Shown here: positions 7,718 through 12,958 of the stretch, piece by piece
Layout of the letters: every line of letters starts with the position of its first letter
Position numbering within the stretch: position 1 is the stretch's first letter
Origin: an uncultured Oscillospiraceae bacterium
GTDB taxonomy: Bacteria > Bacillota > Clostridia > Oscillospirales > Oscillospiraceae
Direction of reading: 5' to 3'
Assembly (NCBI GenBank): GCA_934635545.1
Contig: CAKTZN010000025.1
Coordinates: 1 to 14,246 of the forward strand
DNA length: 14,246 nucleotides
Position numbers and translations under genes: made by a program
The notes under the pieces: model-generated
The model's input: the letters and a program-made list of their open reading frames with translations, nothing else
The model's database searches: none
Told to the model about the DNA's origin: nothing

Positions 7718-7770
7718 CGCTCCAAAAAGAACAAGACCACCCATTGGGTGGTCTTGTTCTTTTTGGAGCG
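7718..7770. terminator. 53-bp palindrome: tRNA-Gly terminator including the tRNA 3' end
   Basis: Perfect 25-bp arms (7718-7742 and 7746-7770) around ATT. On the minus strand it starts within the tRNA acceptor 3' end and CCA, and ends in a T-run, so it terminates tRNA-Gly; it can also stop plus-strand transcripts. Confidence 0.8.
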
Positions 7771-7839
7771 GGCGACGAGGCTCGAACTCGCTACCTCGAC
7801 CTTGGCAAGGTCGCGCTCTACCAGATGAGCTACGCCCGC
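7764..7839 (-). tRNA. tRNA-Gly (GCC)
   Basis: The minus strand reads a full cloverleaf: acceptor GCGGGCG (from 7839) with CGCCCGC, anticodon arm CGACC-TTGCCAA-GGTCG with anticodon GCC, T-loop GTTCGAG, discriminator T, and an encoded CCA at 7766-7764. A perfect consensus promoter lies just upstream. Confidence 0.95.
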
Positions 7840-7852
7840 AAACGCAAGATTG

Positions 7853-7881
7853 ATTATAACCCAGATCCCCGCGTTTGTCAA
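7853..7881 (-). promoter_or_regulatory. Consensus promoter of tRNA-Gly
   Basis: On the minus strand: TTGACA (7881-7876), 17-bp spacer, TATAAT (7858-7853). The predicted start is about 7 nt before the mature tRNA 5' end. Confidence 0.9.
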
Positions 7882-7891
7882 TCCCGCATTT

Positions 7892-8536
7892 TCAGTTTTT
7901 CATCAGAATCTCAATAATTCCGGCAGAACTCTCGTTAGGATAGAATTCCACCTGCCACAGGGCGGAATCCTCGCCCCGCTGCTCCTGCTCCACCTGGGCC
8001 ACGATGTCCCGCACCTCCTGGGCCTGATCCCGGAAATAGCCCACCTGCACCACCAGCTCCGGCGCGCCGTTCTCGGCAGCGGCGGTCAGCAGCGTGTGCA
8101 GGGCAGAGATGCTGGTAGCGTGGACGATGCCCTTCACCTGGGCCTCTGTGCGGCGATAGCCCAGGGACAGCTTGATCTCGCTGTAAGGGCGGCTGTCCTG
8201 GGACACGGTATAGGTGATGTACTCCACAGCGTAGGCGCCCATGGGCGTCTCCCGCTGCACCTCCTGGCACGCCTCCTCGATGGCCTGCTCGGGATCCAGC
8301 GCCTCGCTGCCGGGGGAGAGCCAGATGGTGCCCTCTGCCGCGTGGTCGTCCACCAGCACCAGCAGGGCGTTGACCAGATCCTGATACGTCTCCGGCTGAA
8401 GGACATCCTTCTGCTCACTCTCATAATAGGAGGAGCTGTGGCGCTCGACGCTGCTGTAATCCCGCTCCAGCAGCGAACAGCCGCTGAGGATCAGCGCCAG
8501 CAGGGCGGCCAGCGCCGCCGCGATACGGTATTTCAT
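7892..8536 (-). CDS. Putative lipoprotein of unknown function
   Basis: A 214-residue exported protein. A short basic start and a hydrophobic stretch end in the lipobox LSGC, placing the lipidated Cys at position 20, so it should sit on the outer face of the cytoplasmic membrane. The rest is soluble, with acidic patches and a predicted alpha/beta mix (for example GAYAVEYITYTVSQDSRP). No known domain is recognised. The start at 8536 is preceded by GGAGGAAGCGGAG. It lies 45 bp after the yitT-like gene on the same strand, with no terminator between, so the two are probably cotranscribed. Confidence 0.85.
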   Translation of the reverse strand: MKYRIAAALAALLALILSGCSLLERDYSSVERHSSSYYESEQKDVLQPETYQDLVNALLVLVDDHAAEGTIWLSPGSEALDPEQAIEEACQEVQRETPMGAYAVEYITYTVSQDSRPYSEIKLSLGYRRTEAQVKGIVHATSISALHTLLTAAAENGAPELVVQVGYFRDQAQEVRDIVAQVEQEQRGEDSALWQVEFYPNESSAGIIEILMKN

Positions 8537-8581
8537 CTCCGCTTCCTCCCTTTCTGAAATGCTTCCTCTGTCCCGGGGCCG

Positions 8582-9466
8582 TCAGGACGACAGGTGGCGG
8601 CCGAAGTTGCCGCCCACCCGGACGCCCTCCTGGATCACATAGAAGGCGTGGGGGTCGATATCGTGCAGGGCCATCTGCACCGACGCCAGCTCGTACTTGT
8701 TCAGGCAGACGCACATCACATGCACCTGCTCGTGGGAGTAGCCGCCGCGGCCCTCCCACAGGGTGAAGCTGCGGTCCAGCTTCTCCAGGATGGTCTGGTT
8801 CAGGCGCTCCGGATCCTCCTTGGTGAAGATGATCATCTGGACGGAGATATTCTGCTGATGCAGGCGATCCAGGAACAGGGCCTGGAACACCACATAGATG
8901 GCGGAGTAAATAGCGGTGCCCAGGTTGAACAGCGCGGCGCACAGCACATACAGCGCCGTGTTGAAGGTGATGGAGAAGCGCCCCACGGTAAAGCCCTTGC
9001 CCTTCTTGCTGAGGTACAGGCCCAGCACATCCAGGCCGCCGGTGGAACAGCCGCAGGTCAGGATCAGGCCGCCGGAAAAGCCGCTGAGGATGCCGGCCAC
9101 CAGGCAGGAGGTCAGCTTATCGGCGATGATGGGGGCGGCTGGCGACGGGATCACCGCCAGGGCGATGGAGTTGATGACCGTCACCACCGTCATGCGGATG
9201 ACGAAGCCCCGGCCCAGGGTGCGCCATGCCAGCCAGATCAGCGGCAGGTTCACCAGCAGGTACAGGATACCGGCCAGGTCGATGGGGGAGTTCAGGCCCA
9301 GGCGCTCCACCGCCAGGGTACGGATCACCTGGCACAGGCCGTACAGGCCGCCGCTGTAAAGCCCCTGGGGGACGACAAACAGATTGATGCTGACGGCCAG
9401 CAGGATGCCGCCCAGCACGCCCATTCCCAGCCGCAGCCATTTGTTCTGCTGTACCTTTTGCAACAT
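8582..9466 (-). CDS. YitT family membrane protein (YitT_membrane plus DUF2179)
   Basis: A 294-residue protein with the typical two-part layout of YitT/YqfU proteins. The N-terminal part to about 205 has five or so membrane helices, including the conserved GLYSGGLYGLCQ and GCSTGGLDVLGLYLSKK segments. The C-terminal soluble DUF2179 domain (about 210-290) includes IFTKEDPERLNQTI and AFYVIQEGVRVGGNF. The family is widespread in Firmicutes, and its transport or sensing role is not established. The start at 9466 has GAGGT upstream. Two near-consensus promoters precede it. The lipoprotein gene follows on the same strand. Confidence 0.92.
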   Translation of the reverse strand: MLQKVQQNKWLRLGMGVLGGILLAVSINLFVVPQGLYSGGLYGLCQVIRTLAVERLGLNSPIDLAGILYLLVNLPLIWLAWRTLGRGFVIRMTVVTVINSIALAVIPSPAAPIIADKLTSCLVAGILSGFSGGLILTCGCSTGGLDVLGLYLSKKGKGFTVGRFSITFNTALYVLCAALFNLGTAIYSAIYVVFQALFLDRLHQQNISVQMIIFTKEDPERLNQTILEKLDRSFTLWEGRGGYSHEQVHVMCVCLNKYELASVQMALHDIDPHAFYVIQEGVRVGGNFGRHLSS

Positions 9467-9511
9467 ACGCCAGGACCTCGCTTTCCTTGTCTTTCGACGA
9501 TGTCATTCTAT

Positions 9512-9540
9512 ATTGTATAAGAATCGTTTCCGTGTGTCAA
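9512..9540 (-). promoter_or_regulatory. Proximal promoter of the yitT-like operon
   Basis: On the minus strand: TTGACA (9540-9535), 17-bp spacer, TACAAT (9517-9512); start near 9505. Confidence 0.8.
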
Positions 9541-9541
9541 C

Positions 9542-9566
9542 CGGCCCGGCGGGTTTGCCGGGCCGA
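9542..9566 (-). other. GC-rich hairpin between the tandem promoters
   Basis: CGGCCCGGC pairs with GCCGGGCCG with a short loop. It would form at the very 5' end of the transcript from the distal promoter, without a T-run. It may pause polymerase or protect the RNA end. Confidence 0.5.
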
Positions 9567-9577
9567 TGGGCGAGGCG

Positions 9578-9606
9578 ATTATAATATATCCCCCTGGGGT
9601 TGTCAA
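9578..9606 (-). promoter_or_regulatory. Distal promoter of the yitT-like operon, perfect consensus
   Basis: On the minus strand: TTGACA (9606-9601), 17-bp spacer, TATAAT (9583-9578). It lies only 20 bp after the stop codon of the upstream small sigma-like gene. Confidence 0.85.
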
Positions 9607-9618
9607 GGATTTCCCTCC

Positions 9619-9643
9619 CTGCGTTTCACCAGGCGAAACGCAG
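9619..9643 (-). terminator. Weak hairpin over the end of the sigma-like gene
   Basis: CTGCGTTTC/GAAACGCAG, 9-bp perfect arms, spanning the stop codon at 9626-9628. No T-run follows, so termination would be inefficient. Confidence 0.35.
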
Positions 9644-9898
9644 CCTGTTGTGCAGCGTCCGGCGGGCCCGGCGCAGGCAGCGGGACACCGTGGATTTGTT
9701 GACGCCCAGTTGCTGGGCGATCTGGGTGACGGTCATGTTCTCCTGAAACTGCATGCGGATCATCTGCCGCTGGCGGGGCGTCAGCTCGGCCATGGCGTCG
9801 GGCAGACGGCGGCGCAGGCGGTGCAGCCGCTCACTGTTGTCTCCGTCCCCCTGCCGCCATCCGGCCAACTGGGCGTAATCAAAGACTGATTCTTTCAT
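9626..9898 (-). CDS. Small sigma-70 region-4-like HTH protein
   Basis: A 90-residue protein whose second half is a sigma-70 region 4 helix-turn-helix: ELTPRQRQMIRMQF, then MTVTQIAQQLGVNKSTVSRCLRRARRTL (about 38-82). Regions 2 and 3 are missing, so it is not a complete sigma factor. Stand-alone region-4 proteins are often phage or mobile-element regulators, or partners of a split sigma. It overlaps the upstream gene by 20 bp, so the two are coupled. Its start has only AAGG nearby, fitting coupled translation. Target unknown. Confidence 0.82.
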   Translation of the reverse strand: MKESVFDYAQLAGWRQGDGDNSERLHRLRRRLPDAMAELTPRQRQMIRMQFQENMTVTQIAQQLGVNKSTVSRCLRRARRTLHNRLRFAW

Positions 9899-10112
9899 CC
9901 TTGTGATAGCTCCTGTCGTAGTAGTGGGCCGTCAGGCGGCAGATCTGGCGGCATTGCCGCAGCATGGGATCCAGATCCAGAATCCGGCGGTGCAGGGCAA
10001 AGCGGGACGCCTCGTCCTCCGCCTGGCGCTCAGCCTGCCGCAGTTGGGACATGCGCCGGGCGATCAACTCCGCTGAATAGGCGTATTCCCGGGATAATTC
10101 CAAAAGTGTCAT
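9879..10112 (-). CDS. Small helical protein paired with the sigma-like gene
   Basis: A 77-residue, highly charged, probably all-helical protein (LIARRMSQLRQAERQAEDEASRF). The GAGGAGG site 7 nt before the ATG at 10112 is strong. It overlaps the sigma-region-4-like gene by 20 bp, and the two presumably work as a pair. I do not recognise the family; it does not look like sigma region 2. It could be a structural partner or a remnant of a phage-type regulatory cassette. Confidence 0.7.
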   Translation of the reverse strand: MTLLELSREYAYSAELIARRMSQLRQAERQAEDEASRFALHRRILDLDPMLRQCRQICRLTAHYYDRSYHKDERISL

Positions 10113-10186
10113 GTGTTTCCTCCTCTTCTTCGGTAGATGTGCGGAAAAAAGTGTGATTTTTCTCCGTCATTTTGTGAAAGTTTTTG

Positions 10187-10215
10187 TTGACAAATAAAGC
10201 GACTTCTGCTAATAT
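10187..10215 (+). promoter_or_regulatory. Promoter of the tRNA-Thr/tRNA-Tyr unit
   Basis: TTGACA (10187-10192), 17-bp spacer, TAATAT (10210-10215) preceded by TGC, an extended -10. Confidence 0.85.
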
Positions 10216-10233
10216 AATCTTCGCTGGTAGCAT

Positions 10234-10309
10234 GCTGGTGTAGCTCAGCTGGCAGAGCATCTGATTTGTAATCAGCAGGTCGGGGGTTCGAATCCGTCCA
10301 CCAGCTCCA
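10234..10309 (+). tRNA. tRNA-Thr (TGT)
   Basis: Full cloverleaf with acceptor GCTGGTG/CACCAGC, anticodon arm CTGAT-TTGTAAT-CAG with anticodon TGT, T-loop GTTCGAATC and encoded CCA at 10307-10309. Confidence 0.95.
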
Positions 10310-10318
10310 ATTTCATAT

Positions 10319-10403
10319 GGGGGATTTCCCGAGTGGCCAAAGGGGACAGACTGTAAATCTGCTGGCAACGCCTTCGGTGGTTCGAATCCACCATCCCCCA
10401 CCA
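10319..10403 (+). tRNA. tRNA-Tyr (GTA)
   Basis: A class II tRNA with a long variable arm: acceptor GGGGGAT/ATCCCCC, anticodon arm CAGACTGTAAATCTG with anticodon GTA, discriminator A and encoded CCA. It lies 9 bp after tRNA-Thr, with which it is cotranscribed. Confidence 0.95.
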
Positions 10404-10441
10404 AAAAGAAAAAGTCGCACGAAGTGTGGCTTTTTCTTTTT
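10403..10441 (+). terminator. Terminator of the tRNA unit
   Basis: AAAAAGAAAAAG (10403-10414) pairs with CTTTTTCTTTTT (10430-10441), continuing into TCGCAC/GTGTGG. It forms the first part of a 125-bp direct repeat. Confidence 0.8.
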
Positions 10442-10532
10442 GTCCTTTTCGCTCTTCGTTCTTCACTCTTCTCTTTTCTCTTCCTGCTGCGATTTTTTCC
10501 AGTGAAAAGATAAGAGAGAAAAGTGAAGAACG
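10408..10532 (+). repeat. 125-bp direct repeat, copy 1
   Basis: Matches 10618-10742 at a constant offset of 210 bp, with six substitutions by eye (about 95% identity). It contains the tRNA terminator hairpin, a roughly 60-nt pyrimidine-rich tract, and internal complementary arms CGTTCTTCACT (10457-10467) and AGTGAAGAACG (10522-10532). Confidence 0.9.
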
Positions 10533-10617
10533 CCTTCCCAGCCGATACCTGTTGCGTCTCCTTCACGCTTCTTTTGCCGGATCCTTCCTGTTTCTTCGTG
10601 TCTTTGCATGTCTTTGC

Positions 10618-10742
10618 GAAAAAGTCGCACAAAGTGTGGCTTTTTCTTTTTGTCCTTTTCTCTCTTCGTTCTTCTCTCTTCTCTTTTCTCTTTCTGCTGC
10701 GACTTTTTCCAGTGAAAAGATAAGAGAGAAAAGTGAAGAGCG
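10618..10742 (+). repeat. 125-bp direct repeat, copy 2
   Basis: Second copy of the repeat at 10408-10532. Here GAAAAAGTCGCA (10618-10629) is perfectly complementary to TGCGACTTTTTC (10698-10709), so the unit can fold in two alternative ways. It ends 7 bp before the promoter of the four-helix-bundle gene. The 85 bp between the copies holds no gene. Confidence 0.9.
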
Positions 10743-10748
10743 TTGGCA

Positions 10749-10777
10749 TTGAAGTACAGCCGTCTTTCTGATATACT
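10749..10777 (+). promoter_or_regulatory. Promoter of the four-helix-bundle gene
   Basis: TTGAAG (10749-10754), 17-bp spacer, TATACT (10772-10777), 20 bp before the ATG. Confidence 0.7.
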
Positions 10778-10796
10778 TATTTTGAGGTGATTCATA

Positions 10797-11141
10797 ATGG
10801 CCAGCCCTCTTTTAGAGAAATCTCTGGACTTCGCAACGCAAATCGTCCTGTTCTATGAGGTATTTTCCAAAGCAAAAAAAGACACCACCATCGCCAAACA
10901 ACTTCTTCGCTCTGCCACCTCCATCGGTGCCAACATTAATGAGGCAATCTACGGAAACAGCAAAGCTGACTTTATCTCTAAGCTGCATATTGCATTGAAG
11001 GAAACGGGTGAGAGCATTTACTGGCTCACTCTGCTGAAACGCACCCACTTGATAGAATACGATTTTGATTCCCTCCTCTCTCTGGCTGAGGAAATCAAGC
11101 GTCTCCTCATCGCCTCGCTGAATACCGCCAAGAGCCGCTGA
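10797..11141 (+). CDS. Four-helix-bundle protein of the S23 / Avd-like family
   Basis: A 114-residue protein with the family signature RSATSIGANINEA (38-50), followed by amphipathic helices (FISKLHIALKETGESIYWLTLL). This family (four helix bundle protein, S23) was first seen as an open frame in 23S rRNA intervening sequences. It is structurally related to Avd, the accessory protein of diversity-generating retroelements; both points are family knowledge. Members form pentameric barrels and bind nucleic acid, but their stand-alone role is unclear. The start has TGAGGTG upstream. Lower GC, its position behind tRNA genes and direct repeats, and its own promoter and terminator suggest a self-contained mobile cargo. 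No reverse transcriptase is present in the window. Confidence 0.92.
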   Translation: MASPLLEKSLDFATQIVLFYEVFSKAKKDTTIAKQLLRSATSIGANINEAIYGNSKADFISKLHIALKETGESIYWLTLLKRTHLIEYDFDSLLSLAEEIKRLLIASLNTAKSR

Positions 11142-11146
11142 CCACG

Positions 11147-11172
11147 ACCGCCTCCGGGCGGTTTTCTTTTTC
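11147..11172 (+). terminator. Terminator of the four-helix-bundle gene
   Basis: ACCGCC/GGCGGT stem with TCCG loop followed by TTTCTTTTT, six bases after the TGA. Confidence 0.8.
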
Positions 11173-11202
11173 CCCTCCCCCTCCTTTCCTCCTGTTGTGC
11201 GC

Positions 11203-11215
11203 ACAAGAATCTTGT
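11203..11215. promoter_or_regulatory. Operator 1 of the XRE-S24 regulator
   Basis: ACAAGAATCTTGT, a perfect 13-bp palindrome (15 bp with flanks). Located just downstream of the predicted minus-strand start. Confidence 0.8.
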
Positions 11216-11225
11216 GATTGTCTTT

Positions 11226-11254
11226 ACGATATCACAAGATTCTTGTTGTGTCAA
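11226..11254 (-). promoter_or_regulatory. Minus-strand promoter within the operator array
   Basis: TTGACA (11254-11249), 17-bp spacer, TATCGT (11231-11226). The spacer is almost exactly operator 2. No coding gene lies directly downstream; the transcript would run antisense to the four-helix-bundle gene. Confidence 0.6.
11234..11246. promoter_or_regulatory. Operator 2 of the XRE-S24 regulator
   Basis: ACAAGATTCTTGT, centred 31 bp from operator 1, lying between the -35 and -10 boxes of the minus-strand promoter. Confidence 0.8.
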
Positions 11255-11264
11255 GGCCATTTTA

Positions 11265-11277
11265 ACAAGTTTCTTGT
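11265..11277. promoter_or_regulatory. Operator 3 of the XRE-S24 regulator
   Basis: ACAAGTTTCTTGT, one base off operator 2, centred 31 bp from it and directly upstream of the plus-strand -35 box. Confidence 0.75.
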
Positions 11278-11286
11278 TTTTTCTCC

Positions 11287-11315
11287 TTGACATATCCCGG
11301 CAATACCAGTAAAAT
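11287..11315 (+). promoter_or_regulatory. Promoter of the XRE-S24 regulator gene
   Basis: TTGACA (11287-11292), 17-bp spacer, TAAAAT (11310-11315); predicted start near 11322, just before operator 4. Confidence 0.85.
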
Positions 11316-11327
11316 AGGCTTGAGAAA

Positions 11328-11340
11328 ACAAGATTCTTGT
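11328..11340. promoter_or_regulatory. Operator 4 of the XRE-S24 regulator
   Basis: ACAAGATTCTTGT within a 17-bp palindrome, centred 63 bp from operator 3 and at about +6 to +18 of the regulator transcript, where bound protein would block initiation. Confidence 0.8.
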
Positions 11341-11354
11341 TTTGGAGGGATTCT

Positions 11355-12098
11355 ATGAGCTTTGGTGAACAACTGCGCAGGCGGCGGGAAGAGCTGGGCA
11401 TGAGCCGGGACACCCTGGCGGAGAAGCTGGGCGTCAGCCGCAGCGCCATCGGCAACTATGAGACCGGCGTCAGCACCCCCAAGGAGGACGTGCTGCTGCG
11501 GCTGTTTGACGCCCTTCAGGTGGATCCCAACTACCTGTACCGGGACACGTTCCGCCACACCTTCCTCTACTCGGATGAAGAGCGGCGGATGGTGGAGAAG
11601 TACCGGGGTCTGCCCCTGCCGGGGCGGCAGATGGTACACGCCGTGCTGGACGGTCTGGCGGAGATGCAGGAGGCATGGCAGCAGGACGCGCCATCGGACA
11701 GCGTCCGTACCATCCCCCTGTACGCCTCCCCTGCCGCCGCGGGCTTTGCCGCGCCGGTGTTCCAGGAGGACTATGAGCTGATCCCCGTCACCGGCGACGT
11801 GCCCGCCGGGGCGGAGCTGGCGGTGCGGATCCAGGGCGACTCCATGGCTCCGTGGATCGCCGACGGGTCAGTGGTCTATGTGAACCACGACCCGCTGCAA
11901 AACGGCGATGTGGGCATCTTCTGCGTGGACGGCGACATGCTGTGCAAGCAGTACTACCGCGACCCGCTGGGCATGGTGTATCTCTTCTCCCTGAACCGGA
12001 AGCGCGCCGATATGGACGTGGTGTTCCACCGGGGTAGCGGCCGCAGCCTCACCTGCTTCGGCCGGGTGATGATGCACGGCCTGCCCCTGCCGGAGTAA
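11355..12098 (+). CDS. LexA-like XRE-S24 self-cleaving transcriptional repressor
   Basis: A 247-residue regulator. An N-terminal Cro/CI HTH (about 4-58, with MSRDTLAEKLGVSRSAIGNYETG) is joined by a linker to a C-terminal S24 peptidase domain. The catalytic pair is visible: Ser163 in GDSMAP and Lys198 in GDMLCKQYY. A LexA/CI-type Ala-Gly cleavage bond is present in SPAAAGFAAP (129-130). The protein should therefore cleave itself after a damage signal (RecA filament, by family knowledge) and release its operators. GGAGGG precedes the ATG at 11355. Four copies of ACAAGAWTCTTGT upstream are the likely binding sites, giving autoregulation. The DJ-1-like gene follows after 12 bp and is cotranscribed. 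The operator is not the Bacillus-type SOS box, so this is a separate regulon from LexA. Confidence 0.92.
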   Translation: MSFGEQLRRRREELGMSRDTLAEKLGVSRSAIGNYETGVSTPKEDVLLRLFDALQVDPNYLYRDTFRHTFLYSDEERRMVEKYRGLPLPGRQMVHAVLDGLAEMQEAWQQDAPSDSVRTIPLYASPAAAGFAAPVFQEDYELIPVTGDVPAGAELAVRIQGDSMAPWIADGSVVYVNHDPLQNGDVGIFCVDGDMLCKQYYRDPLGMVYLFSLNRKRADMDVVFHRGSGRSLTCFGRVMMHGLPLPE

Positions 12099-12110
12099 GG
12101 AGGACTTTCC

Positions 12111-12644
12111 ATGAAGGACATCTTTTTTGTTTACGACCAATGCTGCCTGTATGAACTGATGGTGCTGCGCTACTTCATGCGGTGCGCCGGATGCGACGCG
12201 GTGCTGCTGTCCGCGGACGGCGCGGCCATCACCTCGGCGGAGGGCATCCGGGTAACGCCCGACGGCGCTCTGGGCGACGCGGCGGAGGGCAACATCCGCT
12301 GCATGGTGGTGCCCGGCGGCTTTACCGCCGCCTTTGCCCACCGGGCGGCCACGCCGGAGGTGCTGGCGCTGCTGGGACGGCTGCGGCGGCAGGGGACGGT
12401 CATGGCCGGGATCTGCGCCGGTGTGGACGTGCTGGAGATGGCCGGTGTGCTGGAGGGGACGGCATCCACCCACTCCCGGCCGGAGGATCTGGTGGCGGAC
12501 GGGCCGGTGATCACCGCCTGGGCCAACGCCTATGTGGATTTTGCCATCGCCGTGGCAAAGGCGCTGTCCCTGTTCGCCGACGAGCAGGATCTGGCGGAGA
12601 CGCTGGCCTTCTGGAAGGGCACGCCCTCCGTTTTCCCGGAATAA
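12111..12644 (+). CDS. DJ-1/PfpI family protein
   Basis: A 177-residue protein of the DJ-1/PfpI (ThiJ) superfamily. It has a nucleophile elbow with Cys102 in AGICAGVDVLEMAG, the conserved partner Glu15 (LYELMVL) and the VVPGGF segment (66-71). The His that follows the elbow in proteases is not obvious, so it may be a stress-response, deglycase-like or chaperone-like protein rather than a peptidase. AAGGAGG precedes its ATG, 12 bp behind the self-cleaving repressor with which it forms an operon, so it is presumably induced when the repressor cleaves. What it acts on cannot be told from sequence. Confidence 0.88.
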   Translation: MKDIFFVYDQCCLYELMVLRYFMRCAGCDAVLLSADGAAITSAEGIRVTPDGALGDAAEGNIRCMVVPGGFTAAFAHRAATPEVLALLGRLRRQGTVMAGICAGVDVLEMAGVLEGTASTHSRPEDLVADGPVITAWANAYVDFAIAVAKALSLFADEQDLAETLAFWKGTPSVFPE

Positions 12645-12703
12645 TATCCCGCCCCGGCGGGCATAATGCAGCCATTCCATACTTGATAAAGGAGTGTGCT
12701 GCT

Positions 12704-12895
12704 ATGTACGCAAATGTGAATCAGAAGGCCTGCATCCAGTGCGGGCTGTGCCCCAGCATCTGTCCGGAGGTATTCTCGCTGGACGACGGCGCGCCTGCCC
12801 ACGCCATCACCGATCCCGTGCCGGAGGAGTGCCGTCTGACGGCCCAGGAGGCCGCCGATAGCTGTCCTACCGGCGCCATCGAGATCCGGGGATAA
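12704..12895 (+). CDS. Small ferredoxin (single [4Fe-4S] type)
   Basis: A 63-residue cytosolic electron carrier. Cluster ligands are Cys10, Cys13 and Cys16 (CIQCGLC) plus the distant Cys54 in SCPTGAIEI. Cys20 and Cys43 occupy the positions that form a disulfide in some single-cluster ferredoxins. This pattern is typical of clostridial and Desulfovibrio monocluster ferredoxins. The start at 12704 follows AAAGGAG. It lies 59 bp after the DJ-1-like gene, with only a weak CCCGC/GCGGG hairpin between, so it may be read through from the repressor operon or have its own weak promoter. A strong terminator follows. Confidence 0.92.
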   Translation: MYANVNQKACIQCGLCPSICPEVFSLDDGAPAHAITDPVPEECRLTAQEAADSCPTGAIEIRG

Positions 12896-12910
12896 CCTCC
12901 GCGGCAGCAC

Positions 12911-12944
12911 GGCAAAGGCCCCCTTTTCCCAAGGGGGCCTTGCC
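12911..12944 (+). terminator. Terminator of the ferredoxin gene
   Basis: AGGCCCCCTT and AAGGGGGCCT with outer GGCA/TGCC, one bulged A; 16 bp after the TAA. No long T-run follows. Confidence 0.7.
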
Positions 12945-12958
12945 ATACCGCGGTGCAA

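Larger units (their letters stand above)
7389..7720. other. Gene-free, highly structured intergenic element
   Basis: No credible gene is present; open frames here lack ribosome sites and family resemblance. Three structured blocks are visible. Block A is closed by CGGTGGCAC (7399-7407) with GTGCCACTG (7560-7568) and contains a hairpin GAAATCACC/GGTGATTTC (7414-7459) with an inner CTGCC/GGCAG. A middle hairpin with an A-run and a T-run lies at 7573-7607. Block B (7610-7704) is a three-way junction. The whole is enclosed by terminator palindromes. It could be a structured RNA on either strand or a non-autonomous mobile repeat. I see no good promoter inside it. Confidence 0.55.

Noticed and set aside
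7604..7853. Short plus-strand frames across the structured element and tRNA-Gly
   Set aside because: They read antisense through the tRNA, lack ribosome sites and end in typical tRNA-antisense sequence.
8594..9520. A 308-codon plus-strand open frame
   Set aside because: Antisense shadow of the YitT-family gene, with Gln/His/Ala-rich sequence and no family resemblance.
10030..10749. A 239-codon minus-strand open frame rich in Lys, Arg and Glu
   Set aside because: It runs antisense through both tRNA genes and the direct repeats; phrases such as GGFEPPKALPADLQSVPFGH are the usual antisense translation of tRNA genes. It has no ribosome site.
10797..11141. Diversity-generating retroelement
   Set aside because: The protein is Avd-like, but no reverse transcriptase, template repeat or variable-repeat target is visible in the window.
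11203..11340. Classical Firmicute SOS boxes
   Set aside because: The repeats read ACAAGAWTCTTGT, not GAAC-N4-GTTC, so they are not LexA sites of the Bacillus type.
11203..11340. CRISPR-like array
   Set aside because: The repeats are short palindromes at promoter positions with unequal spacing and no cas genes nearby.
12182..12895. A long frame joining an Arg-rich segment to the ferredoxin
   Set aside because: The first part is the shadow of the DJ-1-like gene; only the portion from 12704, with AAAGGAG, is real.
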